A stretch of DNA of 7,477 nucleotides from Oscillospiraceae bacterium (GTDB lineage: Bacteria; Bacillota; Clostridia; Oscillospirales; Oscillospiraceae), in contig JAFQSI010000061.1 of assembly GCA_017409645.1 (NCBI GenBank), positions 1-7,477 of the forward strand, given 5' to 3'. How positions within the stretch are numbered: position 1 is the stretch's first letter; every line of letters begins with the position of its first letter. Positions 1 through 5,651 of the stretch are shown here, piece by piece. The notes under the pieces were generated by a model. The model was not told where the DNA came from, ran no database searches, and was given only the letters and a program-made list of their open reading frames with translations. The translations under genes were made by a program, and so were the position numbers.

Positions 1-1086
1 GCTCAAACCGGTGCCGCAGGCCAGGAGCTTGCCGTCGGCGGTCAGGCCCACGGTGTGCAGGCTTCCGGCGGCGATGGCAACGACATTTTTCCAGCGGTGC
101 AGATTGTGGATCTTTCCGTAGGGCCCGTCATCGTAGGTGCCCGCGTAGAGGACGGTGCCGTCGGAGCGCAGACCCACGGTGTGGCTGCGGCCTGCGGCGA
201 TGGCGGTGACGTCGGTCCAGGACCGCAGCTGCCGCTGGCCGGAGATGTTGGAGCCCACGGAGACGAGGGTGCCGTCCTGCTTCAGCGCCACGCTGTGGCG
301 GAAGCCCGCGGCGACGGCGGTCACATCGTACCAGCCGTAGACGTCCCGCTGGCCGTCGCTGTTGCTGCCGGTGGCCCGCAGGGTGCCGTCGCTGTGCAGG
401 ATCAGCATGTGTTCCGGACTGTCGGAGATGGCGCGGATGCCGCTGCCATTGTACAGCTGCTCCAGCTTCTGGCTGTCAGCTCCGGTCACGATCCAGGTGC
501 CGTCCTGTCTGCGCCCGGCGGTGTGGGCGTGACCGGCGGCGATGGCGGTGATGCCGTACCAGCTGGCCACATTGCACTGGCCGTGCTGATTCGTGCCGAT
601 GGCCCGGACGGTGCCGTTGGAATACAGGGCCACGGTGTGCCGGTCACCGGCGGCGATGCCGATGATCCCGGGCTTTTTCGGCGGGGCGGGCTGTGGCTTT
701 GGGGCGGGACGGGAGAACCAGCCATTCAGCGTCTCCAGGGACACCGTGCCGCCGCAGAGGGGGCAGACCAGCGCCCCGTCGGTCATACGGACTCCGAACA
801 GGGTGCCGCCGCAGCTGCAGCTGAGCCGGGGTTCCGGCTCCGGGCTCCAGCCGCAGCTGCGGCACTGGGGTGTGCCGTCGGGGATGCGGATGGTGAAGGC
901 GGCGCTGCCGCAATTTTTGCAGACCAGGGCGTCCTTCGGAGTCCGCCGGGAGCGCAGTCCGGCGGTGGAGACGGCGCCGTGGACAACGCCGAAGGTGGGA
1001 AAGCGCTCGTAATCCCGGGAGCCGTCGAAGCCGCAGCCGGGGCAGCGCAGATCATGCAGATGGGTATCACATACGGGACAGTTCAT
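1..1086 (-). CDS. Gene 1: zinc-ribbon / RCC1-repeat protein, C-terminus cut by the window edge
   Basis: The reading frame is open from an ATG at 1086-1084 to base 1, giving 362 codons with no stop, so the 3' end lies outside the window. The start follows GGAGG (1094-1098) with a 7-nt spacer. Three Cys4 zinc ribbons are visible: C3/C6/C15/C18, C56/C59/C75/C78 and C90/C92/C108/C111. The box SRDYERFPTF follows the first ribbon. A Pro-rich linker (about 125-140) leads into RCC1-type repeats of about 37 residues, of which six are visible, with motifs such as IAAGDRHTVALYSNGTV and IAAGRSHTVGLRSDGTV. Repeats 2 and 3 are degenerate. No signal peptide or membrane segment is seen. It is probably co-transcribed with gene 2, whose stop is 17 nt upstream. 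The first 111 residues align without gaps to gene 4 (66 identical by hand count). The RCC1 family is a beta-propeller fold that usually binds proteins; the specific function is unknown. Confidence 0.9.
   Translation of the reverse strand, partial: MNCPVCDTHLHDLRCPGCGFDGSRDYERFPTFGVVHGAVSTAGLRSRRTPKDALVCKNCGSAAFTIRIPDGTPQCRSCGWSPEPEPRLSCSCGGTLFGVRMTDGALVCPLCGGTVSLETLNGWFSRPAPKPQPAPPKKPGIIGIAAGDRHTVALYSNGTVRAIGTNQHGQCNVASWYGITAIAAGHAHTAGRRQDGTWIVTGADSQKLEQLYNGSGIRAISDSPEHMLILHSDGTLRATGSNSDGQRDVYGWYDVTAVAAGFRHSVALKQDGTLVSVGSNISGQRQLRSWTDVTAIAAGRSHTVGLRSDGTVLYAGTYDDGPYGKIHNLHRWKNVVAIAAGSLHTVGLTADGKLLACGTGLS
595..617 (-). repeat. Blade-1 coding repeat, copy in gene 1
   Basis: These 23 bp are identical to the start of the 30-bp block shared by genes 3 and 4 (3874-3903, 5136-5165); the next base departs. 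It encodes the GTVRAIG part of the first RCC1 repeat, so the same blade is conserved across paralogs. Confidence 0.8.
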
Positions 1087-1093
1087 GGCTCAT

Positions 1094-1098
1094 CCTCC
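1094..1098 (-). promoter_or_regulatory. Ribosome binding site of gene 1
   Basis: GGAGG on the minus strand sits 7 nt before the ATG at 1086, inside the 17-nt gap after the gene 2 stop. Gene 1 therefore has its own initiation site within the operon. Confidence 0.75.
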
Positions 1099-1103
1099 GT
1101 TCT

Positions 1104-3005
1104 TTACAGGGGCTGCAGACGGATGAGTCCCGCGCTGAGCAGCCCGCCGTCGTGGGTCAGACCCACAGTGAAGCTGTCACCGGCGGCGATGGCAGCCACA
1201 TTGGTCCAGCCCTGGACCTGGCACTGTCCTGCCTTGTTGCTGCCCGCGGCCAGCACGGTGCCGTCGGCGCGCAGGCCTACGGCGAAATCGTTACCGGCGG
1301 CAATGGCGGTGATCTCAGTCCAGTTCGGGAGTCCGCCCGCTATGGCGGCGGAGCTGTTGGTGATGCACCTGCCCTCCTTCGTCAGTCCGACGATGGTGTC
1401 CCCGCTGGCGCGGATGTCTGAAAGCTTGGACCAGAGCGTGGGGCTGCCCTTCATGGTGCCTGCGGTCAGCAGGGTCCCGTCGGGCCGCAGGCCCAGGGAG
1501 AAGGTGCTGCCTGCGGCAAGGATCGCAACGCCGTTCCAGCTGGTGAAGATGGTGGAGAGCTTCCGCTGGCCGTTGGAATTGTCGCCCGCGGAGAGTACAT
1601 CGCCGTCGCGCTGCAGGCCCAGGATGTGGGCGTCGCCTGCGGCCAGCAGGCGGATATTCTTCCAGGTCCGGATGCTGTGAAGGCTGTCGGGAAGGTGGCC
1701 TGCGATCAGGATGTTGCCGTTGGAGCGCAGACCGAGGGTGTACTGCTGCCCGATGGTGATGTCGGTCAGATCGGTCCAGTCGTCGATGCTGCATTGGCCG
1801 CTGTTGCCGACGCCCAGGGCGTGGGCAGTGCCGTCGGTGCGCAGCAGGGCGATGCAGTCGCTGCCCGCGTGGATGGAGCTGATATCGGTCAGGCTGCCGC
1901 ACTGGCCGAAGTTGTTCTTGCCGGCAAAGCAGAGGGTGCCGTCCTTTTTCAGACCCACGGTGTGGAACCGGCCGGAGATGGCGGCGATGTCGGTCCAGTC
2001 CCGGACATCGCACCGGCCGTCCGGGTCGGAGCCCGCCGCCAGCACGGTGCCGTCGGCGCGCAGACCCAGGGTGTTGACGCCGCAGGCGACGACGGAGACG
2101 ATGTCGGTCCAGTCCTGGGTGTCGCACTGGTGGTGGTAGTTCTGTCCGACGCACCGGACCGTGCCGTCATGCAGCAGAACGGCGGTGTGGACATTTCCGG
2201 CAGAGATGGAACGGATGCCGGTGAAGCCGGAGATCTCGCACTGACCGGCTGCGTTGGAGCCTGCGGCAACGGCGGTGCCGTCGGCACGCAGACCCACCAG
2301 ATGGTCCTGGGCCGCGGAGATGCTGCAGATATCGCGCCAGAGTGTGACGTCGCCGAGGAGCGCGTCCTGTCCGGCCACCAGGACCGTGCCGTCGGCGCGC
2401 AGACCGGCGGTGAAGCCGGAACCGGCGGCAATGGCGGTGATGTCCGTCCATCCGGCGGCCTCGCGGGCATGCTCGCCGGAGCAGCCCGCGGTGACCACGG
2501 TGCCGTCGCTGCGCAGGCCGCAGGTGTGGTCGGAGGCGGCGATGGCAGTGATGTCCGTCCAGTGATCCGTATTGCACTGGCCCGCCCAGTTGTGGCCCAC
2601 GGCCCGGACGGTGCCGTCAGAGTAGAGGACCACCGTGAAGCGGTTGCCTGCTGCAACGGCGGTGATGGTGACGGCGGGGTCTTCAGCCTGCGCGGCGGGG
2701 GGCTCCGGCTGCTGCGCAGGAGCCGGGATCAGCGTCAGGCCCGGCAGCTGTGCCAGCTCCTGCTCCAGACCGCAGCCCATGCAGCGCAGCTGCCGGGTGC
2801 TGATGCGCAGGGTGAAGCCTCTGCCGCCGCAGCGGGCGCAGCGCAGCAGATCCGCCTGGGCGGCTGCCCGGCGGGACAGGGCCTCCGGCGGCGCGGAAAG
2901 AAATCCAAATGTGGGAAAATGCTCAAAATCCCGGGAGCGGTCGTAGCCGCAGTCGGGACAGAGCATGCTCTCGAGGGGCGTATTGCAAACAGGACACAGC
3001 TCCAT
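1104..3005 (-). CDS. Gene 2: zinc-ribbon protein with 14 RCC1-type repeats (probable double propeller)
   Basis: 633 residues from the ATG at 3005, chosen because AAGGAGG (3013-3019) lies 7 nt upstream. An in-frame start at 3050 would put that ribosome site inside the gene. Two Cys4 ribbons are visible (C4/C7/C16/C19 and C56/C59/C75/C78), with the box SRDFEHFPTF after the first. A Pro/Ala linker (about 92-111) precedes 14 repeats of about 37 residues, typical core HTVGLKKDGTL and linker GQCDVRDW. The array splits at about residue 372/373: repeats 1-7 cover 113-372 and repeats 8-14 cover 373-633, nearly equal lengths. Repeat 7 ends GQCGSL without the usual Trp, as the final blades of its paralogs do. 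This suggests two seven-bladed propellers in one chain, about twice the size of the neighbours. It is first in an operon with gene 1 and has its own promoter. No secretion signal is seen. The partner and function are unknown. Confidence 0.92.
   Translation of the reverse strand: MELCPVCNTPLESMLCPDCGYDRSRDFEHFPTFGFLSAPPEALSRRAAAQADLLRCARCGGRGFTLRISTRQLRCMGCGLEQELAQLPGLTLIPAPAQQPEPPAAQAEDPAVTITAVAAGNRFTVVLYSDGTVRAVGHNWAGQCNTDHWTDITAIAASDHTCGLRSDGTVVTAGCSGEHAREAAGWTDITAIAAGSGFTAGLRADGTVLVAGQDALLGDVTLWRDICSISAAQDHLVGLRADGTAVAAGSNAAGQCEISGFTGIRSISAGNVHTAVLLHDGTVRCVGQNYHHQCDTQDWTDIVSVVACGVNTLGLRADGTVLAAGSDPDGRCDVRDWTDIAAISGRFHTVGLKKDGTLCFAGKNNFGQCGSLTDISSIHAGSDCIALLRTDGTAHALGVGNSGQCSIDDWTDLTDITIGQQYTLGLRSNGNILIAGHLPDSLHSIRTWKNIRLLAAGDAHILGLQRDGDVLSAGDNSNGQRKLSTIFTSWNGVAILAAGSTFSLGLRPDGTLLTAGTMKGSPTLWSKLSDIRASGDTIVGLTKEGRCITNSSAAIAGGLPNWTEITAIAAGNDFAVGLRADGTVLAAGSNKAGQCQVQGWTNVAAIAAGDSFTVGLTHDGGLLSAGLIRLQPL
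1251..1274 (-). repeat. Internal 24-bp exact repeat of gene 2, copy in blade 13
   Basis: Identical to 2040-2063 and encodes the LRADGTVLA core of an RCC1 repeat. Such copies within one gene can recombine and change blade number. Confidence 0.75.
2040..2063 (-). repeat. Internal 24-bp exact repeat of gene 2, copy in blade 6
   Basis: Partner of 1251-1274. The two are 789 bp apart, which is seven repeat units at about 37-38 codons each, so blades 6 and 13 hold the same place in the two halves of the array. Confidence 0.75.
2601..2624 (-). repeat. Blade-1 coding repeat, copy in gene 2
   Basis: 24 bp identical to the corresponding part of the block in genes 3 and 4, encoding the YSDGTVRA portion of the first RCC1 repeat. 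Confidence 0.8.
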
Positions 3006-3012
3006 GATCGGG

Positions 3013-3019
3013 CCTCCTT
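3013..3019 (-). promoter_or_regulatory. Ribosome binding site that fixes the start of gene 2
   Basis: AAGGAGG on the minus strand is 7 nt from the ATG at 3005. It places the start at MELCPVC rather than at the upstream in-frame codon, and the resulting N-terminus matches those of the paralogs. Confidence 0.85.
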
Positions 3020-3059
3020 CTGAAGTCGAAAAAACAGTCGATTTTTCCATTTTGGCTAT

Positions 3060-3088
3060 ATTCTACCACAGGATATTTCCCGGCACAA
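3060..3088 (-). promoter_or_regulatory. Sigma-A-like promoter of the gene 2-gene 1 operon
   Basis: The minus strand carries -35 TTGTGC (3088-3083), a 17-nt spacer, and -10 TAGAAT (3065-3060) preceded by TGG, an extended -10. The predicted transcript begins near 3053 and leaves a leader of about 48 nt. The layout matches the other two promoters in the window. Confidence 0.75.
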
Positions 3089-3120
3089 GTCGAAGTGGTA
3101 CAGATATCGTACAGATTTGG

Positions 3121-3150
3121 AAAACCGCCGCACCGGAGCCGGTGCGGCGG
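3121..3150 (-). terminator. Rho-independent terminator after gene 3
   Basis: Perfect inverted repeat CCGCCGCACCGG / CCGGTGCGGCGG (3125-3136 with 3139-3150), about 10 nt after the gene 3 stop, followed on the minus strand by TTTT (3124-3121). In practice the stem is 11 bp with a GCTC loop. A 24-bp core is identical to the terminator after gene 4. Confidence 0.85.
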
Positions 3151-3159
3151 ACGCATATC

Positions 3160-4290
3160 TTAGGATCTGGGGATCAGCCGGGATACGGCGCACTGGCCCT
3201 CCCGGTTGCTTCCGGCGGCCAGCAGGGTCCCGTCGGCGCAGAGGGCGACGGTGTGGGAGCCGCCGGCGGTGATGGCGGTGACATTGCGCCAGTGGCGGAC
3301 ATTGCAGCGTCCGTCGCCGTGGACACCGGCAGCGACGACGGTGCCGTCGGACCGGAGTCCCACGGTGTGGTTGTCACCGGCGGCGATGGCAGTGATGTCC
3401 TTCCAGGAGTCGGTCCTGCACTGCTCAAAGGTATTGTCTCCGTCGCTGACCACGATGCCGGTGCGCCGCAGACCGGCCACATGACCGAAGCCCACGGCGA
3501 CGGACTGGAGATTCAGCCAGTTGCGGACCCTGGAGGGAAGCTCCTCCTCCCCGCTGAAAACGGCCACGGTCCCGTCGGTCTTCACGCCCAGCACCATGCT
3601 CCAGCTGGCAGATGCGGAGCGGATGCCGTACCAGTCCCGGGCGCTGATGTCCGACCAGGGAAAGGCGACGGTGCCGTCCCGGCGGACACAGACGATCCCG
3701 GCGGCTCCCGAGGCGATGGACGTCACATTGGTGCAGGACAGATCCCGGCTGCCGATGTGTCTGGTGGAGACGATGGTCCCGTCTTCCTTCAGGCCCACAG
3801 TGGTGTCATAGCCGGCGGCGATGGCGGTGATGCCGCGCCAGTGGCCGGTATCGCACTGGCCGCTGCGGTTCAGGCCGATGGCCCGGACGGTGCCGTCAGA
3901 GTAAAGGACGGCAGTGTGGGCGTAGCCTGCGGATACGGCGGTGATCCGGCGCTTTTCTGCGGCGGGAGCCGCGGCGGGCTTCCCCTGGTGATGCAGCGGC
4001 TCACAGCCCATGATCGCCAGAAGGGTATCCGTCTCCCGGGGCGTGAACAGATGGCCGCACCGGGGGCAGGAGAAATTTCGGTCGGCGAAGCGGAAATGCA
4101 GCTCCGCGCAGCCGCATTTGCTGCAGCGCATCAGGCCGCCCCGCTCACGCTGTCGGCGGGACCTGGCATCGATTCCGGCACCCAGCGGGCCGAAGGTGGG
4201 GAAACGCTCGTAATCCCGGGTGCGGTCAAAGCCGCACTCCGGGCAGATGGACAGAGCGGTATGGGTATTGCAGATGGGGCAGGTGGGCAT
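3160..4290 (-). CDS. Gene 3: zinc-ribbon protein with a seven-repeat RCC1 propeller
   Basis: 376 residues from the ATG at 4290, with GAGGAGG (4298-4304) 7 nt upstream. Ribbon 1 is C4/C7/C16/C19, followed by the box TRDYERFPTF; ribbon 2 is C56/C59/C75/C78. A linker of about 35 residues, rich in Ala and Pro near its end, leads to seven repeats from about residue 115. Repeat 1 has the family signature VLYSDGTVRAIG. Repeats 6 and 7 are near consensus (IAAGDNHTVGLRSDGTV). Repeats 2-4 are strongly eroded and have lost the AAGxNxxGQC turn, and repeat 5 has lost part of its DGT motif. The gene stands alone, with its own promoter and terminators on both sides. It has no signal peptide or membrane segment. 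By family knowledge the C-terminal part should close as a seven-bladed propeller and bind another molecule; which one cannot be told from sequence. Confidence 0.92.
   Translation of the reverse strand: MPTCPICNTHTALSICPECGFDRTRDYERFPTFGPLGAGIDARSRRQRERGGLMRCSKCGCAELHFRFADRNFSCPRCGHLFTPRETDTLLAIMGCEPLHHQGKPAAAPAAEKRRITAVSAGYAHTAVLYSDGTVRAIGLNRSGQCDTGHWRGITAIAAGYDTTVGLKEDGTIVSTRHIGSRDLSCTNVTSIASGAAGIVCVRRDGTVAFPWSDISARDWYGIRSASASWSMVLGVKTDGTVAVFSGEEELPSRVRNWLNLQSVAVGFGHVAGLRRTGIVVSDGDNTFEQCRTDSWKDITAIAAGDNHTVGLRSDGTVVAAGVHGDGRCNVRHWRNVTAITAGGSHTVALCADGTLLAAGSNREGQCAVSRLIPRS
3874..3903 (-). repeat. Blade-1 coding repeat, copy in gene 3
   Basis: An exact 30-bp match to 5136-5165 in gene 4, at the same place in the first RCC1 repeat (YSDGTVRAIG). 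Confidence 0.85.
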
Positions 4291-4297
4291 AGGGACC

Positions 4298-4304
4298 CCT
4301 CCTC
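4298..4304 (-). promoter_or_regulatory. Ribosome binding site of gene 3
   Basis: GAGGAGG on the minus strand, 7 nt before the ATG at 4290. Confidence 0.8.
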
Positions 4305-4327
4305 GGCAGAGTCAGTTTTTCTTTACA

Positions 4328-4356
4328 ATTCTACCATACGTCTTTCCGGGAGACAA
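4328..4356 (-). promoter_or_regulatory. Sigma-A-like promoter of gene 3
   Basis: The minus strand carries -35 TTGTCT (4356-4351), a 17-nt spacer, and -10 TAGAAT (4333-4328) with the extension TGG. It lies about 12 nt downstream of the T-run of the preceding terminator and about 38 nt before the start codon, implying a leader of about 31 nt. Confidence 0.78.
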
Positions 4357-4367
4357 GATGCGCGATG

Positions 4368-4397
4368 AAAAAACGCCGCACCGGAGCCGGTGCGGCG
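4368..4397 (-). terminator. Rho-independent terminator after gene 4
   Basis: Inverted repeat CGCCGCACCGG / CCGGTGCGGCG (4374-4384 with 4387-4397) beginning 9 nt after the gene 4 stop, followed on the minus strand by six T (4373-4368). Its 24-bp core is identical to that at 3126-3149. Confidence 0.92.
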
Positions 4398-4406
4398 CTG
4401 GGGAAT

Positions 4407-5636
4407 TCACTTGAGGAGCAGCTTTTCGACATCGCAGCAGCCGGAGGTCCGGTCGCCGACGGCCACCAGGGTGCCGTCCTTTTTCAGACCCACGGTATGG
4501 GCCTTGCCCGCGGCGATGGCGACGATGCCGGTCCAGCCGATGATATTGCACTGGCCCGCCCGATTGTCGCCTGCGGCCACGACGGTGCCGTTCTGCCGCA
4601 GACCCACGGTGTGGTTGTCACCCGCGGCGATGGACCTGATGCCATTCCAGTCCACGAAGCGCTGGCCGTAGGTGTTGCCGCCGACGGCAATGGGGACACC
4701 GTTGCTCCGAAGACCGACAACGTGGCCCGTGCCTGCGGCTATGGCGGTGATCTCCCGCCAGTCCTCCAGCTGATGCCAGGTGCTGTTGCCGGGGTAGGTG
4801 GTGAAGACCCGGCCGTCCCGGCGACGGACGGTGATATGCGAGGATCCCGCGGCGGCTGCGGTCAGATTCCGGACCTCAGGGATGGGCTTCAGCCCTCGGA
4901 ATCCGTCTCCTGCGATGACATAGAACCCGTCCCGCTTCAAGCCGATGGTGCAGGAATTGCCGGCGGCGATGGATACGATATTCGTCCAGTCGCCCACACG
5001 GCACTGGGAACTGAGGTTGCTGCCGGTGGCGACCACGGTGCCGTCCCGCTTCAGTCCGACGGTGTGGTAGGCTCCGGCGGCGATGGAAACGATATCGGTC
5101 CAGGCGTTCACATGGCACTGGGTCTTGCCGTTGTCGCCGATGGCCCGGACGGTGCCGTCAGAGTACAGGACCACGGTATGGGCGGCACCGGCGGCAAGGG
5201 CGGTGATGAACGGCCTGGAGACAGGGGGCTTTGTCGGAGTCTCGTGGATCTCCGGGGAGATCACCGATGCCTGAGACTTCCGGGGGAGGGCCGTCACCTT
5301 GCCGCAGAGAGGGCAGAGCAGTCCGCTGCCGTCAGCGGGGACCAGAAAATAGCGGCCGCCGCAGCTGCACTCGATGTGGGGCTTTGGATCCGGGGTCCAG
5401 CCGCAGCGCTGGCACCGGCGGGTATTGTCGGGGATGCGGATGGAGAAGGCGGTGGAGCCGCATTTTTCGCAGCGAAGGGCATCCTTCGGCACACGCTGGT
5501 CCCGGGGACCGGCGGCGGAGACGGCATCCCGGAGGGGGGCGAAGGTGGGAAAACGCACATAATCCCGGCTGGCATCGTAGCCGCAGACCGGGCAGTTGAG
5601 GGAATTCAGATCGGTATCACAGACGGGGCATTTCAT
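4407..5636 (-). CDS. Gene 4: three-zinc-ribbon protein with a seven-repeat RCC1 propeller
   Basis: 409 residues from the ATG at 5636. GGAGG (5645-5649) lies 8 nt upstream; an in-frame GTG at 5651 overlaps that site and is rejected. Ribbons are C3/C6/C15/C18, C56/C59/C75/C78 and C90/C92/C108/C111, at exactly the positions found in gene 1. The box SRDYVRFPTF follows ribbon 1. A linker rich in Ser, Pro and Thr (about 117-142) precedes seven repeats of about 38 residues. Repeats 1, 2, 6 and 7 are near consensus (for example IAAGAYHTVGLKRDGTV); repeats 3 and 4 are degenerate (KRDGFYVIAG, RRRDGRVFTT). The chain ends with the hydrophobic tail VEKLLLK. It is the second gene of an operon with gene 5, which stops 15 nt upstream, and is followed by a strong terminator. 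A cytoplasmic protein of unknown function. Confidence 0.92.
   Translation of the reverse strand: MKCPVCDTDLNSLNCPVCGYDASRDYVRFPTFAPLRDAVSAAGPRDQRVPKDALRCEKCGSTAFSIRIPDNTRRCQRCGWTPDPKPHIECSCGGRYFLVPADGSGLLCPLCGKVTALPRKSQASVISPEIHETPTKPPVSRPFITALAAGAAHTVVLYSDGTVRAIGDNGKTQCHVNAWTDIVSIAAGAYHTVGLKRDGTVVATGSNLSSQCRVGDWTNIVSIAAGNSCTIGLKRDGFYVIAGDGFRGLKPIPEVRNLTAAAAGSSHITVRRRDGRVFTTYPGNSTWHQLEDWREITAIAAGTGHVVGLRSNGVPIAVGGNTYGQRFVDWNGIRSIAAGDNHTVGLRQNGTVVAAGDNRAGQCNIIGWTGIVAIAAGKAHTVGLKKDGTLVAVGDRTSGCCDVEKLLLK
5136..5165 (-). repeat. Blade-1 coding repeat, copy in gene 4
   Basis: An exact 30-bp match to 3874-3903 in gene 3. Gene 5 has no equivalent, its first blade having diverged. Confidence 0.85.
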
Positions 5637-5644
5637 ATATGGAA

Positions 5645-5649
5645 CCTCC
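5645..5649 (-). promoter_or_regulatory. Ribosome binding site that fixes the start of gene 4
   Basis: GGAGG on the minus strand, 8 nt before the ATG at 5636, within the 15-nt gap after the gene 5 stop. It rules out the overlapping GTG at 5651 as the start. Confidence 0.78.
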
Positions 5650-5651
5650 AC

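Noticed and set aside
3006..3050. Upstream start of gene 2 at 3050 (15 extra residues)
   Set aside because: It would place the strong AAGGAGG inside the gene, and the extra residues do not match any paralog.
55..4368. Plus-strand open frames of 541, 465 and 467 codons
   Set aside because: They mirror genes 1-3, have no credible ribosome sites and show Gly-Asp-Gly-rich composition from antisense reading of the repeat codons.
5637..5651. GTG start of gene 4 at 5651
   Set aside because: It overlaps the ribosome site used for the ATG at 5636 and would extend to the gene 5 stop.
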